From Rhodobiaceae bacterium (GTDB lineage Bacteria; Pseudomonadota; Alphaproteobacteria; Rhizobiales; JAKPQE01): a stretch of DNA of 58,910 nt. A model generated the notes under the pieces. That model saw nothing but the letters and a program-made list of their open reading frames with translations. It was not told where the DNA came from and did no database searches. Made by a program: the position numbers and the translations under genes. This document shows, piece after piece, positions 11,399-19,252 of the stretch; positions within the stretch are counted from its first letter, which is position 1, and each line of letters begins with the position of its first letter. The stretch is taken from assembly GCA_028278505.1 (NCBI GenBank), contig JANQEG010000069.1, forward strand, positions 1 to 58,910, in the 5' to 3' direction.

Positions 11399-12535
11399 TC
11401 AACCATGGGCGCCGCCATGGGGCAGGGCGAGATAGTCGGCCGAACGCATCTCGATCAGCCGCGAGGCGGTGCGCTTAAAGGCGAACACCTCGTGGCCGAC
11501 GGTGCCGGCGTAGAGCTCGTCCGCCGCGCACGCCGCCGAGATCACGAGCTTGACCCGGTTGTCGTAAAAGGTATCGACCAGGGTGATGAAGCGCCGGGCC
11601 TCGTTGCGGTCGGCGTCGCCCATGGCCGGGATGCCGTCGATAAGCACGGTGTGGAAGGCGTGGGCGATCTTGAGATAGTCGGCGGCGCCGAGCGGCTGGC
11701 GGCAGATGTCGTCGAAGCCGAAGCGGGCGATGCCGTGGACCGCCTCAGGGATGGTGATGGCGCGGCCCTTGAAGGCGATCTCGGCCGGGCCGGCGCTCTC
11801 GGTTCCGGTCAGGCGTCGCCAGGCGGCGTCCATGCCGGCGGCGGCCCCGTCGTCGAGCGGGGTGTAGTAGACCGGCCGGTTTTCGAGCTTTTCGAGCCGG
11901 AAATCGGTTCGGGCATCGAGGCGGACGACGCTGACGTGATCGCCGAGCAGGTCGATGAAGGGCAGGAAGAGCTGCCGGTTGAGGCCGTCCTTGTAGAGTT
12001 CGACCGGCGGCGAATTCGAGGTGGCGACGACGATCACGCCGAGGCCGAACAGCTTCTCGAACAGGCGCCCGAGGATCATCGCATCGGCGATGTCGGTGAC
12101 GTGGAACTCGTCGAAACAGAGCAGTTCGGCGTCGGCGGCAATGGCCCGGGCGACCGGCGGGATCGGGTCATCGCCTTTCTTATCGCCGCGCCGCGCCGCC
12201 AGACGATGCTCGTGCACCCGCTCGTGCACCTCCTGCATGAATTCGTGGAAGTGGACGCGGCGTTTGCGCTTCACCGGTGCGGTTTCGAAATAAAGGTCCA
12301 TGAGCATGGTCTTGCCGCGGCCGACATCGCCCCAGATGTAGACGCCGCGGACCGCCGCCTTCGGCGTATTTCTGGCGAACAGCCAGCCGAGCGCGCTCGA
12401 CTTGTTGGCCAGCCGCGCCTCGTCGAGTTCGGTGTTGAGCCGATCGAGCCGACTGGCGACGCCGGCCTGCGCCGGATCGCGCTCCATCTCGCCGCGGGCG
12501 ACCAGCGCCTCATATCTTTCCAGCACTCCGGACAT
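11399..12535 (-). CDS. zapE: Cell division protein ZapE (AFG1-like ATPase)
   Basis: 378-aa P-loop ATPase of the AFG1/ZapE family. Walker A is GDVGRGKT (69-76), Walker B is LLCFDEFHVTD, and ATSNSPP follows as sensor 1. In E. coli ZapE binds FtsZ under low oxygen or envelope stress; mitochondrial AFG1 handles membrane protein quality control. Gene neighbourhood next to mdh is common in alphaproteobacteria. ATG at 12535 gives the normal N-terminus. Confidence 0.92.
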   Translation of the reverse strand: MSGVLERYEALVARGEMERDPAQAGVASRLDRLNTELDEARLANKSSALGWLFARNTPKAAVRGVYIWGDVGRGKTMLMDLYFETAPVKRKRRVHFHEFMQEVHERVHEHRLAARRGDKKGDDPIPPVARAIAADAELLCFDEFHVTDIADAMILGRLFEKLFGLGVIVVATSNSPPVELYKDGLNRQLFLPFIDLLGDHVSVVRLDARTDFRLEKLENRPVYYTPLDDGAAAGMDAAWRRLTGTESAGPAEIAFKGRAITIPEAVHGIARFGFDDICRQPLGAADYLKIAHAFHTVLIDGIPAMGDADRNEARRFITLVDTFYDNRVKLVISAACAADELYAGTVGHEVFAFKRTASRLIEMRSADYLALPHGGAHG

Positions 12536-12565
12536 GGCCGACTTTTCTCTGCCGTATGAGAGAAT

Positions 12566-12961
12566 TTAGCGCTTGAAGGCGTCGTCGACCGGCACCTGCA
12601 GGCCGTTGGCGAGCCGGTTGGTCTCGTTGGCCATGCCGACCACCGCCATCAGCTCCATCAATTGTTCCTCGGTCATGCCTTTTGCGCGTGCCGCGGCGGT
12701 GTGGGAGTGAATGCAATATTCGCAATTGTTGGTCACCGACACGGCGACATAGATCATTTCCTTGACCAGCGGATCGAGGCTTCCCGGCCCCATGATCGCC
12801 TTGATGTCGGTCCAGGTCCGCGCCAAGAGCGCCGGATCGTTGGCGAGCGCGCGCCAGAAATTGTTGACGAAATCGGTTTTGCGGGTTGCGCGGATGTCGT
12901 CATAGACGGCGCGCACGTCGTCGCCTGCGGCCTCGTCGTCGATCAGCGGCACGATCGCCAT
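12566..12961 (-). CDS. AhpD-like / carboxymuconolactone decarboxylase family protein
   Basis: 131-aa all-helical protein with the CMD/AhpD signature: redox pair C80-x2-C83 with the trailing H87 (CEYCIHSH). This arrangement is typical of alkylhydroperoxidase-like proteins that reduce peroxides through the vicinal Cys pair. It ends 30 bp upstream of zapE on the same strand and may share a transcript with it. The substrate is unknown. The start ATG at 12961 gives MAIVPLIDD. Confidence 0.85.
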   Translation of the reverse strand: MAIVPLIDDEAAGDDVRAVYDDIRATRKTDFVNNFWRALANDPALLARTWTDIKAIMGPGSLDPLVKEMIYVAVSVTNNCEYCIHSHTAAARAKGMTEEQLMELMAVVGMANETNRLANGLQVPVDDAFKR

Positions 12962-13053
12962 TCGGTGTCCTCCTCGGGGCGTTTTTCGTTTGCGCCAAGG
13001 GGAACGCGGCGCGGCGGCGCCGTCAAGCGGTGATCTTTGCGATCAAGCGATTG

Positions 13054-13791
13054 TCAGATGTCGATCGGCAGAACCTGGAAGCCGCGCGCCCGCGCATCGA
13101 GGACCGCGGCCTCGGCAACGAAGGTGCGCTCGGTGTCATCGGCGAACGAGGCCTTGCGCCCCTGGCCGTCGCGCAGCAGCCAGGCATTGCCTTCGGTGAC
13201 GAATTCGACCGCCGTCGGATTGCCGGCGGCCAGCCTTTTGGCGAGCGGGCGCGGCGTCTTTCCAGGGCCGTGCTCTCCCGCTCCGGTCGGGAAATAGCCG
13301 GCAATGCGCTGGCGCAGGTCGAAGGCGGTGCCGATGGCGATATGCAGATCGTCGCCGTCGGCGAACACCAGGCGGAATAGGCCGGGAACGCTCGGCAATT
13401 GCTCGGCGCCGACGCCGTTCTGCGGGGGCGTGTACCGGGTCCAGTGCAGCCGCACCGTCATCGACACCGCATCACCGGGGCTCGCTTTGCGGGCGGTTGC
13501 GCCCGTGCTGGCGCGGTGCCCCGGCGCCGGCGCGCTTCTGTCGTGCTGGCGCAACCGCCGGAAGGTCACCATGCGGCGGCCGATATCGGCGGCGGCGACT
13601 TCCCAGCCGGCCTTCAGCCAGGCCTCCTGATGAACCTGGACGCCGCCGCTGTTGGACCACCACGACCGGTGCCGCGTCGCGCTGTTCGGAAGCGTGAATC
13701 CGAGAACCTTTTCGATTTCGTGGAATCCGGCATTCCATTCGAGCGCAGCCAAGTTTCGCATGTGCTCGCGAAGCGAATCATACTTCCCCAT
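13054..13791 (-). CDS. DUF7662-like domain fused to a possible GIY-YIG nuclease-like domain
   Basis: 245-aa protein. Residues 1-78 (MGKYDSLREHMRNL, EIEKVLGFTLPNSA, WWSN, W-x-AGWEV) match the small DUF7662-type domain often found alone. A basic linker leads to a C-terminal region (about 112-245) with GLFRLVF (137-143) and HIAIGTAFDLRQRI (150-163), which resembles the beta-hairpin and helix of GIY-YIG endonucleases with the Tyr residues replaced. The longer frame opens with TTG at 13860, but MGKYDSL is the family's normal start. Function unknown; the GIY-YIG match is tentative. Confidence 0.65.
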   Translation of the reverse strand: MGKYDSLREHMRNLAALEWNAGFHEIEKVLGFTLPNSATRHRSWWSNSGGVQVHQEAWLKAGWEVAAADIGRRMVTFRRLRQHDRSAPAPGHRASTGATARKASPGDAVSMTVRLHWTRYTPPQNGVGAEQLPSVPGLFRLVFADGDDLHIAIGTAFDLRQRIAGYFPTGAGEHGPGKTPRPLAKRLAAGNPTAVEFVTEGNAWLLRDGQGRKASFADDTERTFVAEAAVLDARARGFQVLPIDI

Positions 13792-13994
13792 TCCCCAGCC
13801 CCGTCTTCTTTGCGGCCATGCCTCGGCCGATAGAGGGAAGTGCATTTTAGACCAAACCAAAGGTTGAAGAAAAGACGATTAACGCGGGCGAGGTGTCGCG
13901 ATTCGCGACAATGGCGAATTTGTCCGGTTTTTGCTGAAAAAGCGAGAGGCCCGGTCAAGGCCCTCGCGCTCCGGTTTTGCAGTTCTTCTCGGAG

Positions 13995-14272
13995 TCATCA
14001 CCGGGCTTGTCCCGGTGATCCATGAGGCCTGACAGCTTGAAAACAAAGTCAGTTTGGATTGCCGAGACAAGCCCGGCAATGACGCCTTGGTTAGGGCAAC
14101 GTCTTTCACGCAAGCGCCCACACCACCCACCGTTCCTGCGGAAGCGGGAACCCTTTGCCCCGCTCAACCCGTTATGTCGGCCCAGATCCGGGCGATGTCT
14201 CGAATTTATCAATTGGACCAGGAGCTTGCCGTCGACGCCAATGGTTCCCCGCTTTCGCGGGAAAGGTGGGCA
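13995..14272 (+). repeat. Compound intergenic repeat with paired REP-like palindromes, copy 1
   Basis: About 280 bp almost repeated at 25406-25684. It contains ATCACCGGGCTTGTCCCGGTGAT, then a GACAAGCCCGGCAATGACG module, then an inverted (14128-14157) and a direct (14239-14269) copy of a ~30 bp palindromic unit of the form CCAATGG-TTCCCCGC...GCGGG-AAGGTG. The 13792-14386 interval holds no gene beside this and the terminator at 14322. Confidence 0.85.
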
Positions 14273-14321
14273 ACGGCAAGGCCACGCCAAATTGCCACCG
14301 CATCAATTCGACAGCCAAACG

Positions 14322-14351
14322 AAAAACGGGCCGCACATTTCCTGCGGCCCG
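14322..14351 (-). terminator. Rho-independent terminator of the Omp19-like gene
   Basis: Perfect 9-bp stem (CGGGCCGCA / TGCGGCCCG) with a 7-nt loop. On the minus strand it is followed by five T residues. It lies 35 bp downstream of the lipoprotein stop codon. Confidence 0.9.
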
Positions 14352-14386
14352 CCGATCGAATGCGTGCGCCCGGTAAAGGTCCGAAA

Positions 14387-14941
14387 TCAGCGGAAAACGC
14401 TGACGCCCCGGCTGGTGGCGGTCGAGCCGCTGAAACGGTTGTTGCCGGTTGCATAGACCCGCGCGACTTCGGCGCCGTCTTCGCCCTTCAACACGACCTG
14501 ATTGCCGTTGACGTCCCAGGCGGAGATGCTCTTGAGCTCGTCGTCGGCGCAGCCGCGGGTCGAGGCACGATGGCCGCCGGTCCACGTCGTCGTCGACAGA
14601 AACAGACCGCAGCTTGAGCCGCCGGAGGCGATTTTCCAGCCACCGGCCATCTGCTCCTTGCGGAGCGTGACATCGGCGGTCTGGGCCGGCGGCGCCGGTG
14701 GTCCTGAAGAAACCGTGCCGTCGGCAACGTCGTCCGCAGACGGATCGGTGGGGCCGCGCAGTTCGTCATCGGCAGCCGGATCGTCGGTTTCCATGCCGGG
14801 ATCGTCGATCGGCGGCAGGGTTGAGGCGGCAACCGGTTCGCGCGGCGCGGGAACAAGCGGCGGCAAATCGTAGAAACCGCCGCAGCCGGAAAGGAAGAGC
14901 GCGGCGGCGCCCAGCGCAGCCAGGGTGGAAAGGCGAGTCAT
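14387..14941 (-). CDS. Omp19-like AprI/Inh-family outer membrane lipoprotein
   Basis: 184-aa lipoprotein with a lipobox (ALFLSGCGG, Cys about 20) followed by a Pro/Asp-rich linker (25-95) and a C-terminal beta-barrel inhibitor domain (about 100-184). The two domain cysteines (SSCGLF and RGCADD) and the tail (SAWDVNGNQVVL, RVYATGNNRFSG) match the Brucella Omp19/protease-inhibitor Inh fold. Such proteins sit in the outer membrane and inhibit proteases. ATG at 14941 is preferred over the upstream ATGs because it places the signal peptide at the start. A strong terminator follows. Confidence 0.85.
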   Translation of the reverse strand: MTRLSTLAALGAAALFLSGCGGFYDLPPLVPAPREPVAASTLPPIDDPGMETDDPAADDELRGPTDPSADDVADGTVSSGPPAPPAQTADVTLRKEQMAGGWKIASGGSSCGLFLSTTTWTGGHRASTRGCADDELKSISAWDVNGNQVVLKGEDGAEVARVYATGNNRFSGSTATSRGVSVFR

Positions 14942-15070
14942 GGTGTGGCCGTCCTCGTCCAACATTTCGAGTGCGGCCATTTTACACCTTAGGTTTAAAA
15001 AACACTTCCCAACGGGAAAACTTGCCGCAAAGTGTTGCCGGCAGGCCACGCCCCGGCTGTTTTCCTCGGT

Positions 15071-16567
15071 TCAGCGCATGGTCGGGATGACGAAGCTGGC
15101 GCCTTCCTTGACCCCGGATGGCCAGCGCGAGGTCACGGTTTTGGTCTTGGTGTAGAACCGGATCGAGTCCGGGCCGTGCTGGTTGAGGTCGTTGAAGCCC
15201 GACGCCTTCCAGCCGCCGAAGGTGTAATAGGCGAGCGGCACCGGGATCGGCACATTGATGCCGACCATGCCGACATTGACCCGCGAGGTGAAGTCGCGGG
15301 CGGCGTCGCCGTCGCGGGTGAAAATGGCGACGCCGTTGCCGTATTCGTGGTCGTTGGGCAGTTTCAGCGCCTCGTCGAAATCGTGCGCGCGGGCGACCGA
15401 CAGCACCGGGCCGAAGATCTCGTCCGTGTAGATCTGCATGTCCGGGGTGACGCGGTCGAACAGGCAGCCGCCCATGAAATAGCCGTTCTCATAGCCCTGC
15501 ATGACGAAATCGCGGCCGTCGACGACGAGGTCGGCGCCCTCCTTGACGCCGAGGTCGACATAGCCGCGGACCCGGTCGAGCGCCTGGCGGGTGACCAGCG
15601 GGCCGAAATCGGCGTCCGGATCGTGCGAGGGGCCGATCTTCAGCGCCTCGACCCGCGGGATCAGCCGCTCGACGAGCGCATCGGCGGTCTTGTCGCCGAC
15701 CGGAACCGCCACCGAGATCGCCATGCAGCGCTCGCCGGCGGAGCCGTAGCCGGCGCCGATCAGCGCATCGACCGCCTGGTCCATATCGGCGTCGGGCATG
15801 ACGATCATGTGGTTCTTGGCGCCGCCGAAACACTGCGCCCTTTTGCCGTGCGCCGCACAGGTCGAATAGATGTAATGGGCGATCGCCGAGGAGCCGACGA
15901 AGCCGACGGCCTTGACGCGCGGATCGGTGAGGATCGCGTCGACCGCCTCCTTGTCGCCGTTGACGACGTTGAGGATGCCCTCGGGCAGGCCGGCCTCCAG
16001 CATCAGTTCGGCGAGGCGCATCGGCACCGACGGGTCGCGCTCGGACGGCTTCAGGATCATCGCATTGCCGGATGCGATCGCCGGGGCGAATTTCCACATC
16101 GGGATCATGGCGGGGAAGTTGAACGGGGTGATGCCGGCGACGACCCCGAGCGGCTGGCGCATGGAATATATGTCGATGCCGGGGCCGGCGCTGTCGGTGT
16201 ATTCGCCCTTTAAAAGGTGCGGGATGCCGCAGGCGAACTCACAGACTTCGATGCCGCGCTGGATGTCGCCGACGGCGTCGGCGATGGTCTTGCCGTGCTC
16301 GGACGAGAGCAACCTCGCCAGCTCGTCCATCTCGTTCTGCACGAGCCGGATGAACTCGAACATGACGCGGGCGCGGCGCTGCGGGTTCTGCGCCGCCCAT
16401 TCGCCTTGCGCGGCCGCGGCATTGGCGACCGCCGCCTCGACTTCCGCTGCGCCGGCGAGCGCCACCCTGGCCTGAACCTCGCCGGTATTGGGCTGGAAGA
16501 TGTCGCCGAAGCGGCCGCTGGTTCCGGCCACTGTCTTGCCGCCGATGAAATGTCCGATTTCGCGCAT
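15071..16567 (-). CDS. mmsA: Methylmalonate-semialdehyde dehydrogenase (CoA-acylating)
   Basis: 498-aa ALDH6-family enzyme that converts methylmalonate or malonate semialdehyde plus CoA to propionyl- or acetyl-CoA in valine, pyrimidine or inositol breakdown. Visible are the oxyanion-loop motif TPFNFPAMIPMW, the ALDH6-specific FGGAKNHMIVMPDAD and the catalytic Cys in GSAGERCMAIS. The Glu general base found in other ALDHs is absent at the usual place, as is typical for CoA-acylating members. It stands alone, divergent from leuB across a 290 bp gap in which I see no other gene. Confidence 0.95.
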   Translation of the reverse strand: MREIGHFIGGKTVAGTSGRFGDIFQPNTGEVQARVALAGAAEVEAAVANAAAAQGEWAAQNPQRRARVMFEFIRLVQNEMDELARLLSSEHGKTIADAVGDIQRGIEVCEFACGIPHLLKGEYTDSAGPGIDIYSMRQPLGVVAGITPFNFPAMIPMWKFAPAIASGNAMILKPSERDPSVPMRLAELMLEAGLPEGILNVVNGDKEAVDAILTDPRVKAVGFVGSSAIAHYIYSTCAAHGKRAQCFGGAKNHMIVMPDADMDQAVDALIGAGYGSAGERCMAISVAVPVGDKTADALVERLIPRVEALKIGPSHDPDADFGPLVTRQALDRVRGYVDLGVKEGADLVVDGRDFVMQGYENGYFMGGCLFDRVTPDMQIYTDEIFGPVLSVARAHDFDEALKLPNDHEYGNGVAIFTRDGDAARDFTSRVNVGMVGINVPIPVPLAYYTFGGWKASGFNDLNQHGPDSIRFYTKTKTVTSRWPSGVKEGASFVIPTMR

Positions 16568-16857
16568 GCCGTTAAGGCCCGACCAGGCGGGCCTCCCTCC
16601 TTGTCCGAACCGTGTCGGGGTTTCGTTTGTGCTTCCCGTCCCGTCTTACTGGAGTTGCGGCGGCGGTGAAAGGCCTGGTTCGTCTATTGAAGGGAATCGA
16701 AAGCGCGAATTCCGGATTTGTGACCGACGGGTGGGATCACGGAAAATTCCCGCCCATTGTTGTGTCGCTTTGCGGCTTCGGCTAAGTCGGGCGCCGGACA
16801 CTCGATATCCCGACGACGCCGGTGCCGCCGTCGGCGGACAGATGATCGGACGGGGCC

Positions 16858-17970
16858 ATGACCACCTTCAACATATTGCTGCTTCCGGGCGACGGCATCG
16901 GGCCGGAAATCACCGCCGAAATGCGCCGGGTGATCGACTGGCTCGGCGCCCGCGGCGTCGCCGATTTCGCGGTTGAGGAGGACCTCGTCGGCGGGGCCGC
17001 CTATGACGCCCATGGCGAGGCGATCTCGGATGCGGCCATGGACAAGGCTGAGGCCGCCGATGCGGTGCTCTTGGCCTGCGTCGGCGGGCCGAAATGGGAC
17101 GGGGTGCCCTACGACAAGCGCCCCGAGGCGGGCCTGTTGCGCCTGCGCAAGGATCTGGAGCTCTTCGCCAATCTCAGGCCGGCGATCTGCTATCCGGCGC
17201 TCGCCGATGCCTCGTCGCTGAAGCGTGAAGTGATCGAGGGTCTCGATATCCTGATCGTGCGCGAACTCACCGGCGGCGTCTATTTCGGCGAGCCGAAGGA
17301 GATCACCGATCTCGGCAATGGCGAGCGCCGCGCCGTCGATACCCAGGTCTACGACACCTATGAGATCGAGCGCATCGCCGGTGTCGCCTTCGATCTCGCC
17401 CGGACGCGGGCGAACAAGGTGACCTCGATGGAAAAGCGCAACGTCATGAAGTCCGGCGTGTTGTGGAATGAGGTGGTGTCGGCGACGCACGCGGCGGCCT
17501 ATGCGGATGTGGAGTTGGAGCACATGCTGGCCGATGCCGGCGGCATGCAGCTCGTGCGCTGGCCGAAGCAGTTCGACGTGATCGTCACCGACAATCTCTT
17601 CGGCGACATGCTGTCGGATGTGGCGGCGATGCTGACCGGCTCGCTCGGCATGCTGCCGTCCGCCTCGCTCGGCGCGCCCGATCCCAAGACCGGGCGGCGC
17701 AAGGCGATGTACGAGCCGGTGCACGGCTCAGCCCCGGACATTGCCGGCCAGGGCATCGCCAATCCGATCGCGATGATCGCGTCCTTTGCCATGGCGCTGC
17801 GCTATTCGTTCGGCCTCGGCGACGCCGCCGATCTGGTCGAAAACGCGATTTCTGCGGTGCTCGACCGCGGGCTGCGGACGAAGGACATCATGCAGGCGGG
17901 CGCGAGCGAGGTGAACACGGCGCAGATGGGCGCGGCGATCATCGAGGAACTGGACCGGCTGGCAGGGTAG
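16858..17970 (+). CDS. leuB: 3-isopropylmalate dehydrogenase
   Basis: 370-aa NAD-dependent decarboxylating dehydrogenase of leucine biosynthesis. The start ([17 protein letters not shown]), the substrate Arg cluster around [15 protein letters not shown], the Mg-binding Asp residues in [12 protein letters not shown], and [18 protein letters not shown] are all present. Divergent from mmsA. No leucine-rich leader ORF was found upstream. Confidence 0.97.
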   Translation: MTTFNILLLPGDGIGPEITAEMRRVIDWLGARGVADFAVEEDLVGGAAYDAHGEAISDAAMDKAEAADAVLLACVGGPKWDGVPYDKRPEAGLLRLRKDLELFANLRPAICYPALADASSLKREVIEGLDILIVRELTGGVYFGEPKEITDLGNGERRAVDTQVYDTYEIERIAGVAFDLARTRANKVTSMEKRNVMKSGVLWNEVVSATHAAAYADVELEHMLADAGGMQLVRWPKQFDVIVTDNLFGDMLSDVAAMLTGSLGMLPSASLGAPDPKTGRRKAMYEPVHGSAPDIAGQGIANPIAMIASFAMALRYSFGLGDAADLVENAISAVLDRGLRTKDIMQAGASEVNTAQMGAAIIEELDRLAG

Positions 17971-18005
17971 ATAGTTAGCCTCGCATGCGCTTGCGGACCG
18001 GGAAC

Positions 18006-18671
18006 TCAACCGTCAACGATTTCCACACCGGATTTTCGAAGTTTGTGAAGCACCCAGTTCTCGAGAATAATGTCCTTCTTATCTCGACGACAATTCGAGT
18101 GACAGAGAATCGTTGCCCGGCGAAAGCACCTTGGATAATCATAAGTAGTTGAAGGCCAATAGAATTTGGGCTTGATATTATGACGTCCGCAAATGTCGAG
18201 TGTTAGCGCGATGGCCGCATCAACTTGTGCACGGTCTAGCCGCGCCCAATGGTCTACACCTCGCCAAGAACGACGAAAAATTGGACCGGTGTATTGGGTA
18301 TTCTTGTGGATCTTGTCGAATGCATAGTACTTAGAACCATCCTTGATGAGGTTCAGCTCGTTTGCCAACTCGATTCCAATTGACGTTTTATCGTATTTGC
18401 CGTTTGTGCCCGAGAGACCGAGATGATAAATCCAATATTTTTCATCGCATGTTCGGAAAATCTGTCCCGAACGATCAATCAGATAAGTAGCACCGACCCG
18501 TCCCAGTGAGTCAGTGTTCCAACCGTCAATCGAAGTTGTCGCTTGGCCAGGCTTGCCATTGTACGGCGTGTGTACTGTGCGGCCCATCGTGCCATGCCAC
18601 ACGATCCGAGTTTTACGCGTAACTTCTTTGACATACTGTCCCTCGTTAAGCGGATAATCCTTAATTTCCAT
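18006..18671 (-). CDS. N-acetylmuramoyl-L-alanine amidase (amidase_2/PGRP-like)
   Basis: 221-aa protein with the zinc amidase fold. Predicted zinc ligands are H26 (RIVWHGT) and H191 (ILCHSNC), with K199-D200 as the conserved K-D after the second His. The GATYLIDRSGQIF and GIELANE motifs fit the family core. It would cleave the bond between muramic acid and the stem peptide. No signal peptide or membrane segment is seen. GGAG lies 8 bp before the ATG. Base composition is clearly AT-richer than leuB on one side and the thioredoxin-fold gene on the other, suggesting acquisition. It could be a phage-type endolysin or an antibacterial effector. Confidence 0.8.
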   Translation of the reverse strand: MEIKDYPLNEGQYVKEVTRKTRIVWHGTMGRTVHTPYNGKPGQATTSIDGWNTDSLGRVGATYLIDRSGQIFRTCDEKYWIYHLGLSGTNGKYDKTSIGIELANELNLIKDGSKYYAFDKIHKNTQYTGPIFRRSWRGVDHWARLDRAQVDAAIALTLDICGRHNIKPKFYWPSTTYDYPRCFRRATILCHSNCRRDKKDIILENWVLHKLRKSGVEIVDG

Positions 18672-19252
18672 CGTTATTTCTCCATATGCCTGACGGAGAG
18701 GATGACTAGGTGCACCAAATGTTCGATTGTCACTTGCGGCTTTGTGAGATGATTGTAGTCGTAAATTGGTCGAATATCAATGTTATACAACTATAAGATA
18801 GTATATTGAATTATTTGGACAACTGCAATTAGCATGAAATTTCATCGGTGATGAAGCGATTTACAGGACAAGGATTAAGCTGAGGTCGGATCGATACCCG
18901 CGTTAGCTGTGTAACGAAGAATCCTGATCTGCGATTCGATCGCCTAGAGAGTGGAAGGAGCGCCACTCTGCACTTGCACGCTCTGTCTATGACTATTCCT
19001 CTCAACTCTCGGCCAACCTCAAACCTTCCCTCGTCATCTCCGATTGACGAGCCCAGATCTTTCGTGGTGGCTCGGCGGGCGGGTTCATATAGGTCAAGCG
19101 GTATTGGATCATCCGCTTGAGGCAGGTAGTGACGACGAAGAAGGGTCAAACAATCGCGGAGGGCGGCTCAACAGAATACCGGCGGGAGTAAGTCGAATAT
19201 GGCCTGAAAGTGAAGAAGCAATATACGCCACCGCCAAACCGTCTTTGAATCC
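18672..19252. other. AT-rich intergenic stretch, no supported gene
   Basis: 581 bp upstream of the amidase. 18700-18830 is strongly AT-rich and contains TATACAACTATAAGATAGTATA, which could act as promoter for the amidase. A 106-aa frame (18829-19149, minus) exists but has no recognisable family, no clear ribosome binding site and mixed codon use, so it is not called. Together with the amidase it marks a small low-GC islet of about 1.2 kb. Confidence 0.5.

Noticed and set aside
13845-13860. TTG/ATG starts upstream of the DUF7662-like gene
   Set aside because: MGKYDSL at 13791 is the normal domain start and the upstream residues do not look coding.
16488-16976. Possible leucine leader ORF upstream of leuB
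   Set aside because: Short frames here contain no leucine run and lie without a good RBS; no attenuator was seen.
18829-19149. 106-aa minus-strand ORF in the AT-rich islet
   Set aside because: No family, no clear ribosome binding site and no codon bias typical of the surrounding genes; kept only as a note.
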